Below are positions 54,085-61,083 of a DNA stretch of 64,000 nucleotides, one piece after another. The DNA lies in NCBI GenBank assembly GCA_003167215.1, contig PMTV01000014.1, positions 357,238 through 421,237 on the forward strand. The letters run 5' to 3'. Position 1 is the first letter of the stretch. Each line of letters begins with the position of its first letter. A program made the position numbers and the translations under genes. This DNA is from Acidobacteriota bacterium (GTDB lineage Bacteria; Acidobacteriota; Terriglobia; Acidiferrales; UBA7541). A model generated the notes under the pieces. The model had not been told where the DNA came from and did no database searches. It worked only from the letters and a program-made list of their open reading frames with translations.

Positions 54085-54216
54085 TTGGCCTCCTTAAAAC
54101 TTCGTCGTCTCTCATACAGTCTCTTCAACTCCGCGAGCCGAAACTATCCGCTTCTCGCGCCCAAACTTTCGCCAGCAGTTTGTTATAGCTTCCTAGATTC
54201 GTTGCGCAGACAGTCT

Positions 54217-54226
54217 GTGCTAGAAT
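54217..54226 (+). promoter_or_regulatory. extended -10 element close to the dciA start
   Basis: TGC-TAGAAT (54218-54226; -10 box 54221-54226) has an extended -10 TG, and a weak TTCGTT lies 17 bases upstream. Transcription would begin near 54233, only about 3 bases before the ATG. Confidence 0.4.
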
Positions 54227-54235
54227 CCGCCATCC

Positions 54236-54586
54236 ATGGATCGTGCCGGAAAACTTCTTGGCGGTGTCCTGCGGCGGCTCGACCGCCCCGAAGCAGCTCT
54301 CGCTTGGCTCACCAGCGCGTGGCCCAAGGTCGTGGGAAAAATTCTTGCGGCACACACCAAGCCCATTCGCTGCGAAGCCGGGCGCCTCGAAATCGTGGCC
54401 GATGGCAAAGCCTGGCAGAAACAACTTGAATCCATGAAAAAAGAATTTTGCGAGCGAGTCAATCAGGCTTGGGGCGGAAATCTCGTCCGCGAGGTAAAAT
54501 TCATCGCCAAGCCCGGCCCCAAGCGCGTCTCCCGCGAAATGGACAACGAGCACATCCCGTTTATCCGCAGCCGCAAAGGCAGTTAA
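54236..54586 (+). CDS. DUF721/DciA-like protein
   Basis: A 116-residue protein of the DUF721/DciA family. DciA is the ancestral loader that deposits the replicative helicase DnaB on DNA. Features are WPKVVGKILAAHTKPIRCEAGRLEIVADGKAWQKQLE and the basic C-terminal KPGPKRVSREMDN tail. DciA proteins are usually longer, so this is the compact form. The ATG lies 10 bases after a -10-like element and gives no room for a ribosome site. gatC follows 37 bases later. Confidence 0.83.
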   Translation: MDRAGKLLGGVLRRLDRPEAALAWLTSAWPKVVGKILAAHTKPIRCEAGRLEIVADGKAWQKQLESMKKEFCERVNQAWGGNLVREVKFIAKPGPKRVSREMDNEHIPFIRSRKGS

Positions 54587-54596
54587 TCTTTTTTAG

Positions 54597-54626
54597 CATC
54601 TAATCCGAGAGGTCACCAATTAGATG
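54597..54626 (+). promoter_or_regulatory. hairpin enclosing the gatC start codon
   Basis: CATCTAAT (54597-54604) is exactly complementary to ATTAGATG (54619-54626), and the start codon ATG (54624-54626) is the end of the second arm. The 14-base loop contains the ribosome site GAGAGGT. In RNA this stem would hold the initiation region and could lower gatC and gatA translation. Confidence 0.5.
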
Positions 54627-54959
54627 ACCATTAGCCGCGATGATGTTTCGCGCGTCGCCGAACTTGCTTACCTCGAGCTAACGCCCGATGAAGCTGAGAT
54701 GTATCGAGGCCAGCTGGACGAAATCCTGAACTATGTCGGAAAGCTCCAACAGCTCGACCTAACGAATGTTGTGCCGATGACCCAAATGTCTTTCGCGACT
54801 GGGGAAACAGTCTCCCCTCTTCCCGCGTCGAACCAAGAGGTCGGAACACCGCTGCGGGACGACATCGTCCACCCCTGCACCGTCGCTAATGCAGTCCTAA
54901 GCCAAGCTCCCGACGCCATAAAGCCCTTTTTTCGCGTTCCCAAGGTAATTGAAAGATGA
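54624..54959 (+). CDS. gatC: Asp-tRNA(Asn)/Glu-tRNA(Gln) amidotransferase subunit C
   Basis: Small scaffold subunit of GatCAB, which converts misacylated Glu-tRNA(Gln) and Asp-tRNA(Asn). The 111 residues have [35 protein letters not shown], then the typical LRDDIVHPC region. The ATG start at 54624 lies in a predicted hairpin with the ribosome site GAGAGG in its loop. Its stop overlaps the gatA start (ATGA), so the two are coupled. gatB is not in the window. Confidence 0.93.
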   Translation: MTISRDDVSRVAELAYLELTPDEAEMYRGQLDEILNYVGKLQQLDLTNVVPMTQMSFATGETVSPLPASNQEVGTPLRDDIVHPCTVANAVLSQAPDAIKPFFRVPKVIER

Positions 54960-56398
54960 GCGCCGCGCCTTGGACCATCGCCGGCATACATGCCGCGCTT
55001 CAAGCGAAGAAGGTTTCGGCCCGGGAAATCGCGAGCGGGTTTTATGCTGAAATCGATCGGCGAAACCCCGAGCTGAATGCCTACCTGACGCTCTCGCACG
55101 AACGCGCCTACTCACAAGCCGACCGCGTGGACGCAGCTGTGGCTCGCGGTGAGAAATTGCCTTCACTTGCCGGCGTGCCGGTCGCTATCAAAGACGTTAT
55201 CAGCACCTCCGGCATCCGCACCACCTGCGGCTCGAAAATTCTGGAATCCTACATTCCTCCCTATGACGCCACTGCCGTAGCACGCTTGGAGAATGCAGGC
55301 GCCGTTATCTTGGGTAAGACCAACTGCGACGAGTTTGCCATGGGCAGCTCCAATGAGAACTCGGCGTATGGAGCAGTACGGAACCCCGTAGCCCTTGACC
55401 GCGTCCCAGGAGGCTCCAGCGGCGGTTCAGCCGCCGCCGTGGCTGCTGGGTTGGCTGTGGTGGCCCTTGGAACCGACACGGGAGGCTCGATTCGCCAGCC
55501 GGCAGCCTGTTGCGGCATTCCTGGCCTGATGCCGACATACGGTCGCGTATCCCGCTATGGGCTCATAGCCTTTGCCTCCTCCCTCGACCGCATTGGCCCC
55601 TTCGCCGCAAATATCGCCGATACCGCAGCCGTCATGGCCGTTATTGCTGGACATGACGAGAACGACTCCACTTCGGCAGCCGCTTCCGTCCCTCCTTACG
55701 ACGTGGAAATCGAAGGCCCCATCCGGGGCCTCCGCATTGGCGTCCCCGAGGAGTATTTCGGCGAAGGCATCGACAGCGAAGTGAAGGAGAAGGTCCTCAC
55801 TGCCATCGCTCTAATGGAGAAACTCGGTTGCCATCGTATTCCGCTCAAGATGCCCCATACCGAGTACGCGATCGCTACCTACTACATTATCGCCACTGCC
55901 GAAGCCAGCTCGAATCTGGCACGATACGATGGCGTACGGTACGGTCTTCGTGTCCCAGGTGCCACGCTTCTCGATATGTACCGGAAGACACGTGAACGCG
56001 GTTTTGGCCCGGAGGTCAAGCGGCGCCTTATGCTCGGCACCTACGTTCTGTCGTCGGGTTATTACGACGCCTACTATCTTCGCGCGCAGAAAGTGCGGTC
56101 ACTGATCGCGCGGGATTTCTCTGCAGCCTTTCAGAAAGTGGACGCCATATTGACTCCGACTGCACCCACCCCGGCCTTTAGGCTGGGGGAGAAAACATCC
56201 GATCCGCTTCAGATGTATCTGGCTGATATATATACAGTTACAGGAGACCTGGCTGGAATTCCCGGCATCTCAATTCCCTGTGGAAAAACAAAAGCCCAAC
56301 TTCCGGTCGGCTTGCAAATTCTGGGCCCGCACTTTAGCGAGTCTAGAATCCTGCAACTCGCCCTAGCTTTCGAAAAGGCCGGTGGCTTTGGCATTTGA
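54956..56398 (+). CDS. gatA: Asp-tRNA(Asn)/Glu-tRNA(Gln) amidotransferase subunit A
   Basis: Amidase-signature subunit releasing ammonia from glutamine, 480 residues. The Ser-cisSer-Lys triad maps to Lys79 (PVAIKDVIS), Ser154 (PGGSSGGS) and Ser178 ([10 protein letters not shown]), matching characterised GatA numbering. [21 protein letters not shown] is the C-terminal family block. Starts by ATGA overlap with gatC. The 3' end overlaps the start of the DinB-like gene by 17 bases if the GTG start there is right. Confidence 0.95.
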   Translation: MSAAPWTIAGIHAALQAKKVSAREIASGFYAEIDRRNPELNAYLTLSHERAYSQADRVDAAVARGEKLPSLAGVPVAIKDVISTSGIRTTCGSKILESYIPPYDATAVARLENAGAVILGKTNCDEFAMGSSNENSAYGAVRNPVALDRVPGGSSGGSAAAVAAGLAVVALGTDTGGSIRQPAACCGIPGLMPTYGRVSRYGLIAFASSLDRIGPFAANIADTAAVMAVIAGHDENDSTSAAASVPPYDVEIEGPIRGLRIGVPEEYFGEGIDSEVKEKVLTAIALMEKLGCHRIPLKMPHTEYAIATYYIIATAEASSNLARYDGVRYGLRVPGATLLDMYRKTRERGFGPEVKRRLMLGTYVLSSGYYDAYYLRAQKVRSLIARDFSAAFQKVDAILTPTAPTPAFRLGEKTSDPLQMYLADIYTVTGDLAGIPGISIPCGKTKAQLPVGLQILGPHFSESRILQLALAFEKAGGFGI

Positions 56399-56927
56399 AG
56401 CATATCGCGTGAAAAACCTCGCACCGATTCTCGGCCTACTGCAAATGTCGCGGGACAGATTCTTCGCAATGGCCACCGAAGTCCCAGCAAACCTCTGGCA
56501 CGAATCACCCAGTGCCGATACCTGGTCGCCCGCCGAAGTCGCTGCGCACGTGACCATGGCCGAACAATTCATCATCGCCCGCTCGAAGACGGTTTTGCAG
56601 GCGCCACCAGGACAATTGCCGGTGCTCTTGAGATTTCACTTGCCTGTGGTTCTCGTCGCCTGGCGGGGCAGAAAACGAAAAACGCCCATTCCACTGGACT
56701 CTTCGTTAGTAGCCGACAGACCAGACGCACTCAGTCGCTTGGCTGCAGCGCGGGAAGGAACGCTAGCCTTTATTGAATCCACGCGAGCCCAGGATCTGAG
56801 CGCCTACCGCTCCCCGCATCCATTTCTAGGCAGCCTGAATATCTACGATTGGATCCGTACCATCGCTTACCACGAATTACGCCACGCGAAACAAATCCGT
56901 GAAGTGGTAGAAACATTTCCTCAGTAG
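56382..56927 (+). CDS. DinB-superfamily protein
   Basis: A 181-residue member of the DinB/YfiT metal-binding superfamily. The predicted ligands are His in [10 protein letters not shown] and the pair in [11 protein letters not shown] basic hydrophobic segment ([20 protein letters not shown]) lies in the middle. It is not closely similar to the protein at 4227. The GTG at 56382 overlaps gatA; an in-frame GTG at 56409 (VKNLAPILG) is a plausible alternative. Coupling to gatA may be accidental. Confidence 0.75.
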   Translation: MALAFEAYRVKNLAPILGLLQMSRDRFFAMATEVPANLWHESPSADTWSPAEVAAHVTMAEQFIIARSKTVLQAPPGQLPVLLRFHLPVVLVAWRGRKRKTPIPLDSSLVADRPDALSRLAAAREGTLAFIESTRAQDLSAYRSPHPFLGSLNIYDWIRTIAYHELRHAKQIREVVETFPQ

Positions 56928-57087
56928 ACTTTAGTTTCCATTTTTGGAGAAAGGCACTGCCTGTGTGCTGCTTCTCCTGAATTTCGCATAATTTCGGCAA
57001 ACCATAGAATGCAAGAGAGTTCTCGCTGTATTCATAGACCTCTGGTTTACCTCGAATAGAACGGAAGGACTATTGCAAGCGTAATTG

Positions 57088-57106
57088 GTGACATTTATTC
57101 TGTCAC
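57088..57106 (+). repeat. operator-like palindrome GTGACA-N7-TGTCAC
   Basis: A perfect 6-base inverted repeat (57088-57093 and 57101-57106) with a 7-base AT-rich centre. It ends 25 bases before the start of a small gene in a promoter-proximal position. Confidence 0.5.
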
Positions 57107-57131
57107 TGCATCAAAGTGAGAGAGGGAACGC

Positions 57132-57350
57132 ATGGTGCGCATCAAGTCCAGCCAGAAGACCTTCACCGAAACCGAAGTATCTACCCTGACGGGTATATGC
57201 TTGGACCATCTTCGCGGTGTCGCGCGAAATAAGCATTTGGGCACGATCGCCCGCGCTGCGGAAGCCGCCGGCGCCGAAGCTGAAAAGTGGCTGTTCACCA
57301 ATTCTGACCTCATGATTCTCACGGTTCTTCAACCGCGCTGCGACCACTAG
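57132..57350 (+). CDS. small protein with a MerR-like helix-turn-helix look
   Basis: A 72-residue protein with ATG 57132 after GAGAGGGAA. The opening FTETEVSTLTGICLDHLRGVARNKHLG resembles the DNA-recognition helices of MerR/excisionase-type proteins. The end LFTNSDLMILTVLQPRCDH resembles the closing segment of small HTH regulators. The match is weak and by eye only. The palindrome just upstream would be a natural autoregulatory site if it is a repressor. One cysteine pair (Cys23, Cys70) is present. Confidence 0.5.
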   Translation: MVRIKSSQKTFTETEVSTLTGICLDHLRGVARNKHLGTIARAAEAAGAEAEKWLFTNSDLMILTVLQPRCDH

Positions 57351-57577
57351 CCTTCTTTATAAGCCCCCCTCCTGGAGTCTTAGGAATCCCGTCTTATCGG
57401 CCCCTCCTACACTGGCGTTTGCCCGTCTGCCTCATTTTTTATTCGCTTTGCCTTCGTAATTCATGCGCACGGTTGTAGTCGCCCGCGTGCCGGATTATCC
57501 TGAGTGCAACCAAACTCCCGTGCTGGAAAACGCATCGTAGTAGGAGCGCAGAGAGCGAGTTGGGGGACGCGATCACC

Positions 57578-58531
57578 ATGGCACCGCAGTGGCAAAGTAG
57601 AGATCAACGGCTCGGGCCACGGGGACGAATCCTAATCCTCGCCGTTGCTTTACCTTCACTTGCACTCGTCGTTCCCACTCCTGCACGGGCGCTCCAATCT
57701 TCCGCCCCCAATCAATCTCCACCTTCCTCCTCCACAGCGTCCCTCCCGCGCGGGAAGAAGCTCATCTTGCGCGACGGCAGCTTTCAACTCGTTCGCGAAT
57801 ATAACGTCGAAGGGGACAGAGTCCGTTACTACAGCATCGAGCAATCGCAGTGGGAGGAAATACCGGAATCACTTATCGACTGGGACGCGACGCACAAAGT
57901 AGAAGCCGACGAGGCCAAGCGCGATGCTGACGTGATTGCTAAGGTGCACGCTCGCGAAGCGGGACGCACAGCCCAAGCGCTGGATATCGACGCCAGCCTG
58001 GAAGTCGCTCCCGGAGTTTTTCTGCCGCCCGGCGAGGGTCTTTTCGAATTTGACGGCAAGGGAGTCTTTCCAATTCCGCAGGCGCCCGCGGATATCAAGT
58101 TCAGCAAAAAACAGATGTTAAAGCAGGTGCTGATCCCGATTCCCATCATTCCAACCAGGCATACAGTTTCACTAATCGGCCCGCGCGCGAAACTGCGCGT
58201 CAAAGCGGGCCAGACGGAGTTTTATATGCGTACCGCCGACGGCCGGGAACCGGAGTTGGAACTGCTTCGAGCGAAAGTTCGCGGAGACACGCGGTATCTT
58301 GAAAATCTCGATCAGCTATTCAAGGAGCAAGGGACCACGGGACAGACGACCTTGCTCATGCAGCGCTGGCTGATTGCGCCGGGCGTTTATAGATTTACTT
58401 TGGAAGAGCACATCGACCCGGGCGAATACGCTCTCGCGGAAATTGTCCAAGGTGGCGGAACGAATCTTTACTTTTGGGATTTTGGACTGGATGCAATGCC
58501 GGTGCAGCCCACCTCAAAGTCGAATAAATGA
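57578..58531 (+). CDS. exported protein of unknown function
   Basis: A 317-residue protein with a signal peptide (RILILAVALPSLALVVPTPARA; cleavage near residue 38). The mature protein begins with a Ser/Pro-rich linker, then KLILRDGSFQLVREYNVEGDRVRYYSIEQSQWEEIP, which reads like a short beta module that recurs in secreted Acidobacteriota proteins. The rest has no recognised domain. The ATG at 57578 is taken because GGGGGA lies 10 bases upstream; a TTG at 57560 is possible. It is convergent with the hybrid histidine kinase gene. Confidence 0.7.
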   Translation: MAPQWQSRDQRLGPRGRILILAVALPSLALVVPTPARALQSSAPNQSPPSSSTASLPRGKKLILRDGSFQLVREYNVEGDRVRYYSIEQSQWEEIPESLIDWDATHKVEADEAKRDADVIAKVHAREAGRTAQALDIDASLEVAPGVFLPPGEGLFEFDGKGVFPIPQAPADIKFSKKQMLKQVLIPIPIIPTRHTVSLIGPRAKLRVKAGQTEFYMRTADGREPELELLRAKVRGDTRYLENLDQLFKEQGTTGQTTLLMQRWLIAPGVYRFTLEEHIDPGEYALAEIVQGGGTNLYFWDFGLDAMPVQPTSKSNK

Positions 58532-58541
58532 CTCGGCCCCT

Positions 58542-60875
58542 CTATTTCGCAATAACCGCCTGCGATTGCAGAAGTTGCGTCAGCAATTTAGCCAACGCTG
58601 CCACGTGGAACGGTTTCTGCAGCACGGATGCACCTTTTTCTTGGAACTGCGTCACCTGCGAGTGATCTAGCAACGCCCCGGTCATAAAAACGAATCGCGG
58701 AGCTGCAGACTGTAGCTGCGACCGTACTCTCTCGAAAAGCCGTTCCCCATTCAATCCCGGCAAATTAAAATCGCAAAGCACGAATTCGTAATGGCCCGCG
58801 ATCAGGTGGGACAGCGCTTCCTCCGAGCTCGCCGCGCCTTCGACGATCATTCCGCGAGCCGCCAGCCCTTCCTGCACGATCTCGCGTATGCTCTCTTCAT
58901 CGTCCACCACAAAAACGGAGTGTCCGCGTAATTCGGCTGAGCCGGAGAGTGGAGGTGCGGCAGCCCGCGGGATAGCTGCTTCAGGCGAAACTTCTTCGAC
59001 CGCCGCCGGGAGCAGCACTCGGAAAGTCGCGCCTGCGCCTAGTGACGACTCGACCTCGATCTTTCCTCCGTGCTCCTTCACAATTGCTTGGGAGATCGTG
59101 AGCCCGAGTCCCGTCCCGCCCGTCGGGCGCCTAGTGGTAAAAAAAGGATCGAATACCTTTCCCAGGGTTTCCGGCGAGATGCCTGGGCCGTCGTCGGAAA
59201 ACGCCAGAGTGATTTTCCCGTCCGCGAACCCTGCCGAAATTCGAAGCGTTCCGCTTTCGCGGACGGATCCGATTGCCTGCTCGGCGTTTGAGATCAGATT
59301 CGAGAATCCCTGCACCAGAAGTTTCGGGTCTCCTTCGATGGGCGGCAGATCGCGCGCTCCCTGAAACAGTACCTTAATTTTCTTCTGCTGCAGCGACGTG
59401 TGCTGGGCATCCAGTGCCTGTTTGACGATTTGATCGAGTTGTACCCTCGATTTGCGCAGGGAAGACGGGCGGGAAAAGATGAGAAGGTTCTGTACGATGG
59501 TCGCAGCGCGCCGCGCTTGTTTCAAGACCGTCTCAATCTGGTGGCGCATAGCATCATCCAACGCGCGTTCACGAATAAGGTCGGTTATGCCCAGAATCGC
59601 CGTAAGAGGATTATTCAATTCGTGGGCCACTCCCGTCATCATTTCGCCCATCGCCGCGAGTTTCTCTTTTTGCACCAGTTGTTGTTCGATGGTCTTGGAT
59701 TCCGTGACGTCTCGCGCCGAGGCCACCACGCCATTGATCTTTCCCTGCGTATCGTAAAGCGGGCTTGCGCTGGCGCGGAGCATCCGCCAAGTTCCATCCG
59801 CATGATGCGCACGATACTCGAACTGGCTGTTGGTGCCGAGCCCGGTTGCAACTTTCTGAAAAATCGCCTGGAGCTTCGTAAGATCGTCCGCGTGAACTTC
59901 CCCGCCCAGCGGCTTTCCGATGAATTCCTCCGCAGGCCGGCCGAGCACATCCTGCACTCGCGGACTTATGAAGGTATAGGTACCCTCGAGACTCAACACC
60001 GCAATAACGTCGGGAAAGCTGGCAACCAGACTCCGAACAAACTCCTGCTCTTTATGCAGGTGCTCTTCCATTTCGAGCCGCTCGCTCACGTCCACCAGCG
60101 TCCCTTGAATGCGCAAGACGCGGCCCGCAGCATCACGAATCACGGCGCAGGAGTTGAGGCAATGGATCGTCTTGCCGTCCTTGCGTCGCAGGATAATCTT
60201 GCGGTCTTGTACCGATCCGTTTGCGAGAGCATCGCGAATCAGTGAATCCCGCTCGGATGGATTTACGTAAATATCTCGAACGTTGCGAGCCTGCAGCTCC
60301 TTTTTGCTTTCGAAACCCAGCATCCGAACGAGTGCGGGATTCGCATCCAGCAGTTTTCCCTCGGGCGTGCTCAAAAAGATCCCTTCGCGAAGGGTTTCGA
60401 AAAGTTCAGCAAAACGGACCTCGGATTGGCGCTCTGAAGTGACATCGCGCACCCAGCCGGTCACCGACGTGAATTGGCCGTTTTCACTGAGCGCCTGTAC
60501 CCAGCAGTGAAATTGCCTCGGTTCGCGGTCCTTTCTCAGATGCACGGTTACGGTTCCGGCCCATGACCCGGCCTTCAGAAGAAAAGGAAGCCACCGCTGG
60601 AATTGGGCGTACGTGGGCAGCTCGATGAAGTCCGTTAGCCGCCTGCCGATGAGGTGCTGAAAAGGAACATCCAGAAGCTCCGACAAGCAACGGTTTGCAA
60701 CCCGTATCTCGCCGTCAAGAGCCAGAGTGAAGACAGCATGATCTAGATTATCGATGAGGTCGCGGTAATTGCGCTGCGAACCTGAAATTACTGCGACGAG
60801 TTCGTTGTACTCCGCTTCGCTGGGAGAAGCGAACGCGGGTCTCTTAGACTGCTTGTCGGTCGACTTTGCAGACAT
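58542..60875 (-). CDS. hybrid sensor histidine kinase with three PAS domains and a receiver
   Basis: A 777-residue cytosolic signalling protein with no transmembrane helix. PAS domains lie at about 35-145, 155-268 and 280-395, each with PAC-like ends. The HisKA helix has phospho-acceptor His418 in MTGVAHELNNPLTAI. The HATPase domain has N530 in SNLISNAEQA, G1 DDGPGI and G2 GGTGLGLTIS. The C-terminal receiver has phospho-acceptor Asp702 in YEFVLCDFNLPGLNG. No cognate response regulator or output gene is adjacent, so it may act through a separate phosphotransfer protein. Confidence 0.94.
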   Translation of the reverse strand: MSAKSTDKQSKRPAFASPSEAEYNELVAVISGSQRNYRDLIDNLDHAVFTLALDGEIRVANRCLSELLDVPFQHLIGRRLTDFIELPTYAQFQRWLPFLLKAGSWAGTVTVHLRKDREPRQFHCWVQALSENGQFTSVTGWVRDVTSERQSEVRFAELFETLREGIFLSTPEGKLLDANPALVRMLGFESKKELQARNVRDIYVNPSERDSLIRDALANGSVQDRKIILRRKDGKTIHCLNSCAVIRDAAGRVLRIQGTLVDVSERLEMEEHLHKEQEFVRSLVASFPDVIAVLSLEGTYTFISPRVQDVLGRPAEEFIGKPLGGEVHADDLTKLQAIFQKVATGLGTNSQFEYRAHHADGTWRMLRASASPLYDTQGKINGVVASARDVTESKTIEQQLVQKEKLAAMGEMMTGVAHELNNPLTAILGITDLIRERALDDAMRHQIETVLKQARRAATIVQNLLIFSRPSSLRKSRVQLDQIVKQALDAQHTSLQQKKIKVLFQGARDLPPIEGDPKLLVQGFSNLISNAEQAIGSVRESGTLRISAGFADGKITLAFSDDGPGISPETLGKVFDPFFTTRRPTGGTGLGLTISQAIVKEHGGKIEVESSLGAGATFRVLLPAAVEEVSPEAAIPRAAAPPLSGSAELRGHSVFVVDDEESIREIVQEGLAARGMIVEGAASSEEALSHLIAGHYEFVLCDFNLPGLNGERLFERVRSQLQSAAPRFVFMTGALLDHSQVTQFQEKGASVLQKPFHVAALAKLLTQLLQSQAVIAK

Positions 60876-61031
60876 AACGACGCTCTTGCCGTATTTGGCG
60901 GCGGCCCTGCTACCAAGGCTGTGACCAGGGCTCTCTAAAGTTTACGGTCGGGAAGTGTTGCGCGGCGAAACAAAACAGCAGCCTATGCCAAGTTACTTAA
61001 CAGGTAAAACCTGCCTAATCGAGCGCAAATG

Positions 61032-61063
61032 AAAAAGGCGTCCCGGTTTGCACCGGGACGCCC
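61032..61063 (-). terminator. intrinsic terminator of rpoC
   Basis: On the minus strand a perfect 11-base stem GGCGTCCCGGT/ACCGGGACGCC (61062-61052 with 61047-61037) with a short loop is followed by TTTTT. It begins 22 bases after the rpoC stop. Confidence 0.85.
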
Positions 61064-61083
61064 TGACTAAAAACCGCGGAGGA

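Noticed and set aside
56946-56977. A terminator hairpin after the second DinB-like gene
   Set aside because: GGAGAA/TTCTCC and GCAC/GTGC pair only with an interrupted stem, and there is no T run on either side.
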